From Bradyrhizobium sp. DOA9 (GTDB lineage: Bacteria; Pseudomonadota; Alphaproteobacteria; Rhizobiales; Xanthobacteraceae), in assembly GCF_000617845.2 (NCBI RefSeq), contig NZ_DF820425.1:4267725-4331724 (forward strand): a DNA stretch of 64,000 nt. The letters are read 5' to 3'. Made by a program: the position numbers and the translations under genes. The notes below the pieces were generated by a model, which was given only the letters and a program-made list of their open reading frames with translations, was not told the DNA's origin and searched no databases. This document shows positions 7,997 to 16,980 of the stretch, one piece after another (the stretch's first letter is position 1; every line of letters starts with the position of its first letter).

Positions 7997-8971
7997 ATGG
8001 GACGACGTTCGGAGCGGTTGAGCAGGCAAGGTGCGCTCGCTGGTGAAGCCGGTGAGGGTGATGTGATCCAGGTGGTGTCGCGCGCGTTCGACGTGTTGCG
8101 ATGCTTCGAGGGCCACGAAGCGCGACTCGGCAATCTCGAGATTTCAAATCGCTGCGGTCTGCCGCGCTCGACGGTATCGCGGCTCACGCATACGCTGACC
8201 CGCATGGGCCAGCTCGTGTATCTGCCGCGCGATCAAAAGTATCGCATCGGCCCGAGCGCGGTGGCGATGAGCGCTTCGATGATGAAGGGTGCGCAGCTGC
8301 GCAGCATGATTCGCCAGCGGCTGCAGGAAGTCGCCGAGCAGCTGCCGGGCACGGTCGGCTTCGTCGTCCCCGACCGCTTCCATCTCGTTTATCTCCAATT
8401 CGCGCGCTCGGCGACCGCGCTCGGCTTGCACGAGGGCACCGGCAGCCGCATCTCGATGGCCTCGACCGCCGCGGGTGCAGCCTACACCGCGGCGCTCGCG
8501 CCCGAAATCGGAGATGCCTTCGTCGCCGACATGGAGCGGGAAGCCCCCGAGGCTGCGAAGATTCTCAAGCCCCGCATCGAGGCCAACCGGCAGATGCTGC
8601 GCGAGCGCGGCTATGTCGTCGCCTGCGGCCTCTGGAGTCCGCATATCAACGGCCTCGCGGTGCCGATCTGGTCGCCGCAATACCAGACCTTCGTCGTCAT
8701 CACGATCGGGCTTCTGTCGGCGATGTACGACGAGCAGCGTCTGCACGACGAAGTCGCACCGCTGATGCTCCAGCTCGGCCGCTCGCTCGGCAGCCTGATG
8801 GAAGGGGCGGAAGGCGACGCCTTCAACAACCGTATCTCGCGCAAGCCGGTCGCCATGGCCGTGCACAACAATAACAAGCCGATCCATTCGGAGGGAGTGA
8901 ATGAACTGGAAGCCGGAACTCGACGAGCTCGCCCGGCGCGAAGCCTTCGCGCGGGAGATGGGCGGCGTTGA
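7997..8971 (+). CDS. IclR family transcriptional regulator
   Basis: The protein has 324 residues. The N-terminal winged helix spans about residues 20-80 (VSRAFDVLRCFEG, then the recognition region CGLPRSTVSRLTHTL) and the effector-binding IclR domain about 95-270 (GSRISMASTAAGAAYTAAL; RERGYVVACGLWSPHINGLAVPI). The ATG at 7997, preceded by GGTAGGG, is preferred to one at 7955 because the latter would put the operator palindrome inside the coding region. The frame runs 71 bases into the next gene, giving a basic C-terminal tail. It probably regulates the adjacent carboxylase genes and itself. Confidence 0.9.
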   Translation: MGRRSERLSRQGALAGEAGEGDVIQVVSRAFDVLRCFEGHEARLGNLEISNRCGLPRSTVSRLTHTLTRMGQLVYLPRDQKYRIGPSAVAMSASMMKGAQLRSMIRQRLQEVAEQLPGTVGFVVPDRFHLVYLQFARSATALGLHEGTGSRISMASTAAGAAYTAALAPEIGDAFVADMEREAPEAAKILKPRIEANRQMLRERGYVVACGLWSPHINGLAVPIWSPQYQTFVVITIGLLSAMYDEQRLHDEVAPLMLQLGRSLGSLMEGAEGDAFNNRISRKPVAMAVHNNNKPIHSEGVNELEAGTRRARPARSLRAGDGRR

Positions 8972-10460
8972 CAAGGTCAAGCGACAGCATGACCAGGGCC
9001 GGCTGACTGTTCGGGAGCGCATCGACAAGCTGACCGACAAAGGCAGCTTTCACGAGATCGGTGCCGTCTCCGGCGTCGGTGAGTACGATACCAGCGGCGA
9101 TCTGAAGAAGCTCACGCCGGCCAATTGCGTGTTCGGCCGCGCGCGCGTCGACGGTCGCACCGTTGTCGTGGTCGGCGACGATTTCACCGTGCGCGGCGGT
9201 TCGGCGGATGCGTCGATCTCGGCCAAGCCGCTGATGGCGGAGGAGATGGCGCACGATTTCCGCCTGCCCATCGTCCGCATCATCGAAGGCTCCGGCGGCG
9301 GCGGCTCGGTCAAGACCATCGAGACCAAGGGCGCGGCCAATCTGCCCGGCGGCATCGGCGGCACGCGCTGGTATCGCTTCACGACGGAGAACCTGTCGCG
9401 CGTGCCTGTGGTCGCGCTCGGTCTCGGCTCGGTGGCGGGCCTGGGGGCCGCGCGCCTGGCCGCCAGCCATTTTTCCATCATGACGCGGACGTCGGCGATG
9501 TTCGTCGCGGGGCCGCCGGTGGTGAAGGCGCTGGGCCAGGATCTCACCAAGGAGGAGCTCGGCGGCGCCGACATCCAGACCCGCGCCGGCGCGGTCGATC
9601 ACGCCGTCGACACCGAGGAGGAGGCGTTCGCCTGCGCGCGGCGCTTCCTCTCCTACCTGCCGTCGTCGGTCTACGAGCTGCCGCCGACCTTGCCCTGCAC
9701 GGACAGCCCCGAGCGCAGCGACGAAGCCCTGATGAACGCGGTGCCGCGCAACCGCAAGCAGGTCTACAAGATGCGGCCCATCATCGAGTCCGTCGTCGAC
9801 AAGGGCTCGTTCTTCGAGGTCGCCAAGAACTTCGGCAAGCCGATCATTGTCGGCCTCGCCCGGCTCGAGGGCAGGGCAGTGCTGCTGCTCGCCAGCGACA
9901 GCTTCCACTATGGCGGATCCTGGACCGCGGATGCCTGCCAGAAGGTGGTGCGCTGGGTCGACTTCGCCGAGACCTTCCATCTGCCGATCGTCTACCTCAT
10001 GGATTGCCCCGGCTTCATGATCGGCCTCGACGCCGAGAAGGCGGCGACCATCCGCCACGGCGTCCGCGCCATGGCCGCGGTGAATCAGACCACCGTGCCC
10101 TGGTGCACCGTGATCCTGCGCAACGCGTTCGGTGTCGCCGGCGTCGTGCATCAGCCGGCCGACCGCTTCTCGATCCGCTACGCCTGGCCATCGGCCTATT
10201 GGGGCTCGCTGCCGCTCGAAGGCGGCATCGAAGCGGCCTACCGTGCCGACATCGACGCGGCCGAGGACAAGTCGGCGAAGCTGAAGGAGATCGAGGAGCG
10301 TCTCAACAAGCTGCGCTCGCCATTCCGCTCGGCCGAAAAATTCTGGGTCGAGGAGATCATCGATCCCAGGAAGACGCGATCGCTGTTGTGCGAGTTCGCA
10401 CGCCTCGCCGAGCCGCTGCGAAAAGCGGGGCCGCCGGAGAATTTTTCGATCAGGCCGTAA
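8901..10460 (+). CDS. Acyl-CoA carboxylase, carboxyltransferase (beta) subunit
   Basis: The protein has 519 residues and the two crotonase-like halves of biotin-dependent carboxyltransferases. The N half has RLTVRERIDKLTDKGSF and EGSGGGGSVKTIE, and the C half has VYLMDCPGFMIGLDAEK and RNAFGVAGVVHQPADRFS. It transfers CO2 from carboxybiotin to an acyl-CoA; the family includes propionyl-, methylcrotonyl- and geranyl-CoA carboxylases and the substrate is not evident. The start follows GAGGGAG and lies 71 bases inside the iclR-like reading frame. The biotin carrier is encoded divergently at 7680-7901, and the biotin carboxylase must come from elsewhere. Confidence 0.88.
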   Translation: MNWKPELDELARREAFAREMGGVDKVKRQHDQGRLTVRERIDKLTDKGSFHEIGAVSGVGEYDTSGDLKKLTPANCVFGRARVDGRTVVVVGDDFTVRGGSADASISAKPLMAEEMAHDFRLPIVRIIEGSGGGGSVKTIETKGAANLPGGIGGTRWYRFTTENLSRVPVVALGLGSVAGLGAARLAASHFSIMTRTSAMFVAGPPVVKALGQDLTKEELGGADIQTRAGAVDHAVDTEEEAFACARRFLSYLPSSVYELPPTLPCTDSPERSDEALMNAVPRNRKQVYKMRPIIESVVDKGSFFEVAKNFGKPIIVGLARLEGRAVLLLASDSFHYGGSWTADACQKVVRWVDFAETFHLPIVYLMDCPGFMIGLDAEKAATIRHGVRAMAAVNQTTVPWCTVILRNAFGVAGVVHQPADRFSIRYAWPSAYWGSLPLEGGIEAAYRADIDAAEDKSAKLKEIEERLNKLRSPFRSAEKFWVEEIIDPRKTRSLLCEFARLAEPLRKAGPPENFSIRP

Positions 10461-10463
10461 CAT

Positions 10464-10602
10464 CCTCGTGCCCCGGACGCAGCGCGCCTCCCTTCAGCGG
10501 TGCGCTGCAGAGCCGGGGCCCATGCCACAGCGAATCCGGAGCCTGCTGGGTCCCGGCTCAGCGCCGCAACGCTACGCGTTGCGGCGCGTCCGGGACACGA
10601 GG
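10464..10602. repeat. Dispersed inverted repeat with CCTCGTG...CACGAGG ends
   Basis: The outer arms pair CCTCGTGCCCCGGACGC with GCGTCCGGGACACGAGG apart from one mismatch. Inside are two smaller GC-rich hairpins, one of them CGCCGCAACGC/GCGTTGCGGCG. It fills the gap between the carboxyltransferase and GMC oxidoreductase genes and looks like a long dispersed element of bradyrhizobial type, probably fold-back DNA/RNA without coding capacity. Confidence 0.7.
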
Positions 10603-10689
10603 TGCGGCGCCGACGCCATTCAAGCCACTTCCACGGCAAAACAATAACGCGCTAAGCTCGGCCAACAAAAGCAACAGGAAACGCCAATC

Positions 10690-12387
10690 GTGTACGACTT
10701 CATCATCGTGGGCGGCGGCTCGGCGGGGTCCGTGCTGGCCCACCGGCTCTCCGCCAGGAGCGCCAACAGGGTCCTGCTCTGCGAAGCCGGTCAGGACACG
10801 CCACCGGGCAACGAGCCGGCCGAGATCAGGGACAGCTATCCCGGCACCGCCTATTTCGATCCGCGTTTTCACTGGACCGAGCTCAAGGTCACGACGCAGG
10901 TCGTCAGCCACAACAATCCGGACGAAGTGCGTCCGCCTCTGCGCAAATACGAGCAGGCGCGCGTGCTGGGCGGCGGCTCGTCGATCAACGGGCAGATGGC
11001 CAACCGCGGCGCGCCGACCGACTACGACGAATGGGAAGCGCGCGGCGCCGAGGGCTGGTCGTGGGCGGACGTGCTGCCGTTCTTCAAGAAAGTGGAGCGG
11101 GACCTTGATTTCGACGGACCGTATCACGGCAAGGACGGCCGGATCCCGGTCCGCCGCATCCCGCGCGCGCACTGGACGCGGCATTCGGAGGCGTTCGCGC
11201 AAGCCTTCCAGCAGGCCGGCCATCAATTCGTGGCCGACCAGAACGGCGAATTCGTCGACGGCTTTTTCCCGGTGACCCATTCCAACCAGGCCGAGCAGCG
11301 CGTCTCGGCCGCGATGGGCTATCTCGATCGCGAGACCCGCGCGCGTGCGAACCTTGCGATCTCCACCAACACGCAGGTGCGAGAGCTGCTGTTCGAAGGC
11401 TCGCGCTGCGTCGGCGTGAAGGCGATGGTCGACGGACGCGAGCAGGAATTCCGCGGACGCGAGATTATCCTCTCCAGCGGCGCCATCCATTCGCCGGCGC
11501 ATCTGCTCCGCGCCGGCATCGGCCCGGTCGGTCACCTCAAGGATCTGGGCATTCCCGTGCTGATGGGCTTGCCGGGTGTCGGCCAGCGCCTGATGGATCA
11601 TCCCTCGATCTCGCTGTCGTCCTTTGTCCGTCGCGGCGCGCGCATGAACGGGCACACCAGGCGTCACATGCAACTCGGCCTGCGCTACTCCTCCGGGCTG
11701 CCTGATGTGCCCAGGGGCGACATGTTCGTCGTCGTCATCAGCAAATCGGCCTGGCATGCCGTCGGTGCGCAGATCGGCTCGCTCCTGACCTTCGTCAACA
11801 AGACCTATTCCGAGACCGGACAGGTCAAGCTTGCCTCGCGCAATCCTTCCGCAGAGCCGATCGTCGAGTTCAACCTGCTCTCCGACCGGCGCGATCTCGA
11901 TCGCCTGATGAGCGGCTTCCGCAAGATGGCGGCGATCCAGATGAGCGAGGTCGTCCGGAAGGTGACGGACAAGCCGTTCCCGGCGGCCTATACCGATCGC
12001 GTCCGCAAGATCGGGGTGGTCAACACCAGGAACAAGATTCTCACCACGATCGCCGCGGCCTTGATGGACGGGCCGGCGGCGCTGCGCCACTACATGATCG
12101 ACAATTTCGTCGTCGAAGGCTTCACCTTCGATCAGGTGATGGACGACGACGAGGCGCTGGAAGCCTTTGTGCGCAAGGCCACGATCGGCGTCTGGCACGC
12201 CTCGTGCTCGTGCCGCATGGGCCGCACTGAGGATCCGATGGCGGTGGTCGACAATCAGGGCCGCGTCAAGGGCGTGCAGGGCCTGCGCGTCGTCGACGCC
12301 TCGATATTTCCGGTGGTGCCATGCGCCAACACCAACTTTCCGGTGTTGATGTCGGCGGAGAAGATCGCGGCTGCGATCATGCAGTAG
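10690..12387 (+). CDS. GMC family FAD-dependent oxidoreductase
   Basis: The protein has 565 residues and starts at GTG with AGGAAA upstream. The N-terminal ADP-binding loop reads YDFIIVGGGSAGSVLAHRL. A second GMC signature, SSGAIHSPAHLLRAGIGP, lies near residue 260. The C-terminal active-site region has WHASCSCRMG with the catalytic His and NTNFPVLMSAEKIA with the Asn. Family members oxidise alcohols such as choline, glucose or long-chain alcohols. No betaine aldehyde dehydrogenase or other partner lies nearby, so the substrate is open. It is separated from the carboxylase by a repeat of about 140 bp and may have its own promoter. Confidence 0.88.
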   Translation: MYDFIIVGGGSAGSVLAHRLSARSANRVLLCEAGQDTPPGNEPAEIRDSYPGTAYFDPRFHWTELKVTTQVVSHNNPDEVRPPLRKYEQARVLGGGSSINGQMANRGAPTDYDEWEARGAEGWSWADVLPFFKKVERDLDFDGPYHGKDGRIPVRRIPRAHWTRHSEAFAQAFQQAGHQFVADQNGEFVDGFFPVTHSNQAEQRVSAAMGYLDRETRARANLAISTNTQVRELLFEGSRCVGVKAMVDGREQEFRGREIILSSGAIHSPAHLLRAGIGPVGHLKDLGIPVLMGLPGVGQRLMDHPSISLSSFVRRGARMNGHTRRHMQLGLRYSSGLPDVPRGDMFVVVISKSAWHAVGAQIGSLLTFVNKTYSETGQVKLASRNPSAEPIVEFNLLSDRRDLDRLMSGFRKMAAIQMSEVVRKVTDKPFPAAYTDRVRKIGVVNTRNKILTTIAAALMDGPAALRHYMIDNFVVEGFTFDQVMDDDEALEAFVRKATIGVWHASCSCRMGRTEDPMAVVDNQGRVKGVQGLRVVDASIFPVVPCANTNFPVLMSAEKIAAAIMQ

Positions 12388-12541
12388 AAGGCGCCTTGCG
12401 CCGTCGACCAGGCGCTTTGGGCATAATCCATGTTAAGAGCGCAAGTAGAAGCAGATTTTTGGCCGCGCTTTAGGCCCATTTTGGCCAAATCGATATTGGC
12501 TTCTCCCGGCCGGGGCAGGATCTCCAACTCAGAGACCTGCA

Positions 12542-13078
12542 ATGATCAAACGAGTTCTTTCTGCGTGCATTCTCATTGTCTGTACCTGCGCCGCCTCGCA
12601 AGCACGGCCCTATCGCAGCCTTCAAGCGCCCGAATGCAACGTCACCATGCCCTGCGACTTCTCGTATTCGCAAGCGCGCCGCGAGCGGGCTCCCGGAAAC
12701 GCGTTGCAAGCCTATCGCTCGACGCGAATGACGGTGACTGACGTGGGGACTACTGCCACCTCAACGATTGTCTCGAATGACCGGATTGTTGGCGGGCGTC
12801 CGGCCGGGTGCCCCTCGTCCTTCTGCGGCTGCGGCGCGTCCCTGCGCGTGTTTGGTCGTATCGTTCCGGAATTGAATCTGGCCTCGAACTGGCTGCGCTT
12901 CCCGCGGACGTCGCCGGCGCCCGGGATGGTCGCCGCCCGCCGCGGCCACGTCTTCGTTCTGGAGCAGCACCTCGGCGGCGATATGTGGATGGCGTATGAT
13001 GCCAATTCGGGCGGCCGCGCGACCCGCATTCACGCGCGCTCGCTGCGCGGCTATGCTGTGGTCAACCCGCGCGGCTGA
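12542..13078 (+). CDS. Exported CHAP-like protein of unknown function
   Basis: The protein has 178 residues. Residues 1-21 form a signal peptide (MIKRVLSACILIVCTCAASQA). The mature C-terminal half has CPSSFCGCGASLRVFG, then NLASNWLRFPR and PAPGMVAARRGHVFVLEQ, ending YDANSGG...IHARSLRGYAVVNP. The order Cys, small-residue helix, Trp, PG turn, GHV strand and final DANSGG is what CHAP/NlpC-type papain-like amidases show, so a periplasmic cysteine hydrolase or its inactive relative is plausible. This is a fold guess from motifs, not a family match. It stands alone, with a 154-bp upstream gap. Confidence 0.6.
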   Translation: MIKRVLSACILIVCTCAASQARPYRSLQAPECNVTMPCDFSYSQARRERAPGNALQAYRSTRMTVTDVGTTATSTIVSNDRIVGGRPAGCPSSFCGCGASLRVFGRIVPELNLASNWLRFPRTSPAPGMVAARRGHVFVLEQHLGGDMWMAYDANSGGRATRIHARSLRGYAVVNPRG

Positions 13079-13319
13079 GAAAGGGTGAGGGTGCCCGGCT
13101 CCGTTGCGGCCGGAGATCTTGCGCGATTTACGGATCGAGTGCGCGCCGGGCGTTTCTTTTCCGGCGTGTATCGCTCTCCTCTGTTTTGTTTCGTTTGTTG
13201 TAATGGCGACCGAACGGCCGACCTGCGACGTTAAACCCGCGTTGATGCCACTTGGATCCCGCAATCTGCGCGGAGCTCCGTGGCATCTTCCGTGGGACTG
13301 GACGTTGAGGATGATCGTC

Positions 13320-14771
13320 ATGTATGGCAGAGCCGGATCGTTGTCGGGAGCGTTCAGGCGCGTGCTCCCATTGCTCATCGTTCTGGCTGCGGTGTCCTGT
13401 CCATCGCCTTCGGCGGTGGGGGCTGCCGACCGCCGTATCTCGAGACAGCAGGATGCGACCGGCCAGTCAGATGGGCAGTTCGTGTCGCTCGGCGTCGGCA
13501 AATCCTTCGTGATCGACCTTCCGCGCGAGGTGAAGGACGTGCTGGTCGCGGACCCCAAGATCGCCAACGTCGTGCTGCGATCGGCGCAGCGCGCCTATGT
13601 CATCGGCGCGGCGGTCGGTCAGACCAGCGTGGTGTTCTTCGACGATGCCGGCCAGTCGATCAGGGCCTATGACATCGCCGTCAAGCGTGACCTGAACGGC
13701 GTTCGCGCCGCGTTGAAACGGGCGCTTCCCGCCGCCAACGTCCAGATCGACGGCGTCGGCGACGGCGTCATCCTGACCGGTACTGCCGCGACGCCCGTCG
13801 AGGCCCAGCAGGCCAACGACATCGCCGCGCGCCTCACGGGCGGCGCCGACAAGGTCGTCAACTCGATCACGGTTCGGGGCCGTGATCAGGTGATGCTGAA
13901 GGTGACGGTCGCCGAGGTCTCCCGCCAGATCATCAAGCAGCTGGGCGTCGATCTCAGCACGAGTCTCAGCTCCGGTACCTCGGTGGTCAGCCTGACCAAT
14001 GCGAACCCGTTCACGGCCTATGGCAAGAATCTCGTCGACGGCAACAGTGTCTCGCTTTCGGCGGGTGGAACGACCGCGACGCTGAGGGCGATGGAGAATG
14101 CGGGGGTGGTGCGCACCCTGGCGGAGCCGACGCTGACGGCGATCTCGGGAGAGGCGGCGACCTTCATTTCCGGCGGCGAATTTCCGGTTCCCGCAGGTTA
14201 TTCCTGCGATCCGACCACCCATGTGTGCACCACGCAGATCAGCTTCAAGAAGTTCGGAATGGCGCTCAGCTTTACGCCGGTCGTGCTCGCGGAGGGCCGC
14301 ATCAGTCTGCATTTGATGACCGAGGTGTCGGACCTCTCGAACGAGAATTCGATTACTCTGTCCCAGGCCGTGAGCGACACGACCACCAACTCCTTGACCG
14401 TGCCGTCGATCAAGACGCGCCGGGCCGAGAGCACGCTGGAGATTCCCTCCGGCGGCTCCATGGCGATCGCGGGCCTCATTCAGGACCAGACCAAGCGTGC
14501 CGTGAATGGCCTGCCCGGCCTCATGCAGGTGCCGCTGCTGGGCGCGCTCTTCCGCAGCCAGGATTTCGTCAACAATCAGACCGAGCTCGTCGTTCTCGTG
14601 ACGCCGTACCTGGTCCGCGCCGTGAGCCCGAGAGAGCTGTCCCGGCCGACTGACGGCTTTGTCGGCGCGAGCGACGCGCAGGCCAATTTGATCGGCAACA
14701 TCAACCGCATTTACGGCCGGACGGGGCCGACGGAAGATCGTCGCGATGGCATTGGATTCATCACCGATTGA
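13320..14771 (+). CDS. CpaC-like secretin (type II/III secretion system family)
   Basis: The protein has 483 residues and a signal peptide (about 1-35). The N-domain reads FVSLGVGKSFVIDLPREVKDVLVADPKIANVVL and is followed by a BON-like segment. The secretin core contains VMLKVTVAEVSRQIIKQLGV, VRTLAEPTLTAISGEAATF and the closing VPLLGALFRSQ...TELVVLVTPYLV. CpaC/RcpA proteins form the outer-membrane pore for tad-type pili. The start at 13320 has GAGG nine bases before it; longer in-frame starts lack a good site. None of the usual cpaB, cpaE or cpaF neighbours is present, so it is an orphan copy. Confidence 0.82.
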   Translation: MYGRAGSLSGAFRRVLPLLIVLAAVSCPSPSAVGAADRRISRQQDATGQSDGQFVSLGVGKSFVIDLPREVKDVLVADPKIANVVLRSAQRAYVIGAAVGQTSVVFFDDAGQSIRAYDIAVKRDLNGVRAALKRALPAANVQIDGVGDGVILTGTAATPVEAQQANDIAARLTGGADKVVNSITVRGRDQVMLKVTVAEVSRQIIKQLGVDLSTSLSSGTSVVSLTNANPFTAYGKNLVDGNSVSLSAGGTTATLRAMENAGVVRTLAEPTLTAISGEAATFISGGEFPVPAGYSCDPTTHVCTTQISFKKFGMALSFTPVVLAEGRISLHLMTEVSDLSNENSITLSQAVSDTTTNSLTVPSIKTRRAESTLEIPSGGSMAIAGLIQDQTKRAVNGLPGLMQVPLLGALFRSQDFVNNQTELVVLVTPYLVRAVSPRELSRPTDGFVGASDAQANLIGNINRIYGRTGPTEDRRDGIGFITD

Positions 14772-14781
14772 CGCGCCGGCC

Positions 14782-14851
14782 GGCAACGTTCAGGCAATCT
14801 CCGCAACATCTGTAAACATCCTCGTCAACTTCCTTGCGGCTGTCCGGGCCT
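14782..14851. repeat. Copy A of a 70-bp repeat shared with 16981-17049
   Basis: The sequence starting GGCAACGTTCAGGCAATCT recurs at 16981-17049 in the same orientation, with about 85% identity and one indel. This copy starts 10 bp after the secretin stop and ends 113 bp before the EF-hand gene. It contains the palindrome AACGTT but no long dyad. Function unknown. Confidence 0.75.
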
Positions 14852-14964
14852 CGGGCGCGCCCGATTTGTATCAGTCGATTGCTGGGCAGGTCGGGGCCAC
14901 ACTGTCGCCGCCGGCGATTGGTTGCTCGGTCCAGCATGCAGCTTCCGATCTCCGGTTCACTCAG

Positions 14965-15462
14965 ATGACGCGCCCATCACGAGCCACCAGTTATTTGCTG
15001 GTCGGCGTAGTCTCTCTCCTTTGCATCTCACAGCCACGCGCACAGACGCCTCCGGCAGGCGCATCGCCGCCGCCCGTCGATCCGCTTCCCGACGGGCCGT
15101 TGATATGGGACTACGATCGCGACGGCACCTACACTTGCGATGAATGGAAGCGCTACATGGAGCAGCTGTTCCGGTTTGCCGACCAGAACCGGGACGGCTT
15201 TCTGGGCGCGTCGGAATTCCCTGCCATCCGCCGCGCCGAGCGGACATTCGCCCAGGCGGAGTTGGGATATTTCGACGACAATCGCGACGGCAAGGTGAGC
15301 CGGCAGGAGTTCGTGGACAAGCCGAGCCGCTTCATCGGCCGATATGACAGGAACGCGGACTGTAAAGTGACGGCGGCCGAGCTGAAGTCGGGCACATCGC
15401 CGCCATCAGGCGGCGGTGGCCGGCCGCCGGGTGGTCCAGGTGGCCCCGGCGCGAAGTTCTAG
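14965..15462 (+). CDS. Exported EF-hand calcium-binding protein
   Basis: The protein has 165 residues, with a signal peptide (about 1-26, ending SQPRAQ) and then a proline-rich linker. Four EF-hand loops are readable: DYDRDGTYTCDE, DQNRDGFLGASE, DDNRDGKVSRQE and a degenerate fourth, DRNADCKVTAAE, with Cys at the usual Gly position. The tail is rich in Gly and Pro. It probably binds calcium in the periplasm or outside the cell, and no enzymatic domain is seen. The ATG at 14965 is the only start that places the signal peptide at the N-terminus, although its ribosome-binding site is weak. Confidence 0.82.
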   Translation: MTRPSRATSYLLVGVVSLLCISQPRAQTPPAGASPPPVDPLPDGPLIWDYDRDGTYTCDEWKRYMEQLFRFADQNRDGFLGASEFPAIRRAERTFAQAELGYFDDNRDGKVSRQEFVDKPSRFIGRYDRNADCKVTAAELKSGTSPPSGGGGRPPGGPGGPGAKF

Positions 15463-15463
15463 G

Positions 15464-16933
15464 TCAGAGCCGGAGCACCTTGCCGGGGTTCATGATGTTC
15501 TCAGGATCGAGCGCACGTTTGATGCTGCGCATGATGTCGAGCTCTGTCTTGGAGCGGTAATGGCTGAGCTCGTCGAGCTTGTCGATGCCGATGCCGTGCT
15601 CCGCCGAGATCGAGCCGCCCATGGAGGTGACGAGATCGTTCACGGCTCGCGTGATGGCGGCCGCGTATTGATTCAGCGTCTGCTGGTCCATGCCCTTCGG
15701 TCCCATGAACGAAAAGTGCAGATTGCCATCGCCGATATGCCCGAGCGGGTAGGGCCGGATGGTCGGGAGAATGTCGAGCACGGCCTCGAGGCCCCTCTCG
15801 ATGAAGTCCGGAATCCTGGAGATCGCCACCGACACGTCGAAACTGATCCCGGGTCCCTCGGCGCGGGAGGCCTCCGCCATGGCTTCGCGGATGCGCCACA
15901 TGTTGCGCGATTGACCGAATGTGTGCGCGATCGTCGCATCCAGCACGCGGCCGGCTTCGAGTTGATCTGCGAGAAACTGCTCCATCTTACCGGACATGCC
16001 CTCGGTTCCGTCCTGGCGCGGGCGCGCCGACGACCATTCCAGCAGCAGATACCAGGGCGTGTCCGCTTTCAGCGGGTCCTGCGTGCCGGGAATGTGGCGC
16101 AGGGCGAGGTCGATGGCGGCCCGGCTGAGCAACTCGCAGGAGCCGACATTGTCCTCGGATGCCGCGTGTGCCTCGGACAGGATTTCCAGCGCCGCGCGGG
16201 GATCGCGAACCGCCAGCCACGCCGTGCAGACGTCCTTGGGCGCCGGCCACAGCTTGAGCACAGCCTTGGTGATGATGCCCAGCGTCCCCTCGGCGCCCAT
16301 GAACAGATGCTTGAGGTCGTAGCCGGTGTTGTCCTTCTTCAGCGCGCGCAATCCGTTCCAGACCTCGCCGCTCGGCAAGACGACCTCAAGCCCCAGCACG
16401 AGATTGCGGGCATTGCCGTAGCGCAACACCTGCACGCCGCCGGCATTGGTGGAGAGATTGCCGCCGATCATGCAGGAGCCCTGGGCACCGAGGCTCAGCG
16501 GCAGGAAGCGGTCGTGCTGGCTCGCGGTCTCCTGCAGCGTCTGCAACACGCAGCCGGCCTCGACCGTCATCGTATAGCCGACGGGATCGACCTCCAGCAC
16601 GCGGTTCATGCGGCCGAGCGACAGCACGATGCCGGTGTGCGCAGGCCAGGGCGTTGCCCCGCCCATCAGGCCGGTATTGCCGCCCTGCGGCACGATCGCC
16701 ACGCCATGCTCATGGCAGAGCCGGACTACTTTGGAGACCTCCTCGGTGCTCCCAGGGCGAACGACGGCCCCGGCGTTGCCGACCAGCAATCCGCGCCAAT
16801 CCGTCACGAACGGCTGCTTGCCGTGCTCGTCCTCGATCAGGCCTTTGTCGCCGACGATAGCGCGCAGCGCATCGCGCATCTCGGCGGTCAATGGGGCGGT
16901 TGGGATGATGGGTTCGGAGGACGGAGCAGGCAT
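15464..16933 (-). CDS. FAD-binding 2-hydroxyacid dehydrogenase (GlcD/D-lactate dehydrogenase type)
   Basis: The protein has 489 residues. The PCMH-type FAD domain (about 45-225) contains VVRPGSTEEVSKVVRLC, VPQGGNTGLMGGA and GGNLSTNAGGVQVLRYGNARNLVLG. The C-terminal FAD-oxidase domain has PLGHIGDGNLHFSF and ends SISAEHGIGIDKL...DPENIMNPGKVL, the typical signature of the D-lactate/2-hydroxyglutarate/glycolate dehydrogenase group. It oxidises a D-2-hydroxyacid and passes electrons to an unidentified acceptor. The start is the ATG preceded by AGGGG. It ends two bases from the EF-hand stop, convergent. The exact hydroxyacid cannot be told from sequence. Confidence 0.87.
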   Translation of the reverse strand: MPAPSSEPIIPTAPLTAEMRDALRAIVGDKGLIEDEHGKQPFVTDWRGLLVGNAGAVVRPGSTEEVSKVVRLCHEHGVAIVPQGGNTGLMGGATPWPAHTGIVLSLGRMNRVLEVDPVGYTMTVEAGCVLQTLQETASQHDRFLPLSLGAQGSCMIGGNLSTNAGGVQVLRYGNARNLVLGLEVVLPSGEVWNGLRALKKDNTGYDLKHLFMGAEGTLGIITKAVLKLWPAPKDVCTAWLAVRDPRAALEILSEAHAASEDNVGSCELLSRAAIDLALRHIPGTQDPLKADTPWYLLLEWSSARPRQDGTEGMSGKMEQFLADQLEAGRVLDATIAHTFGQSRNMWRIREAMAEASRAEGPGISFDVSVAISRIPDFIERGLEAVLDILPTIRPYPLGHIGDGNLHFSFMGPKGMDQQTLNQYAAAITRAVNDLVTSMGGSISAEHGIGIDKLDELSHYRSKTELDIMRSIKRALDPENIMNPGKVLRL

Positions 16934-16980
16934 TTGTTTCCCCTGGGTACATCTTGGCGTGTACTCGATGTGCCGGTCCC

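Noticed and set aside
8823..10463. A 546-codon minus-strand frame opposite the carboxyltransferase gene
   Set aside because: The plus strand carries an unmistakable carboxyltransferase here; the antisense product has no recognisable domain.
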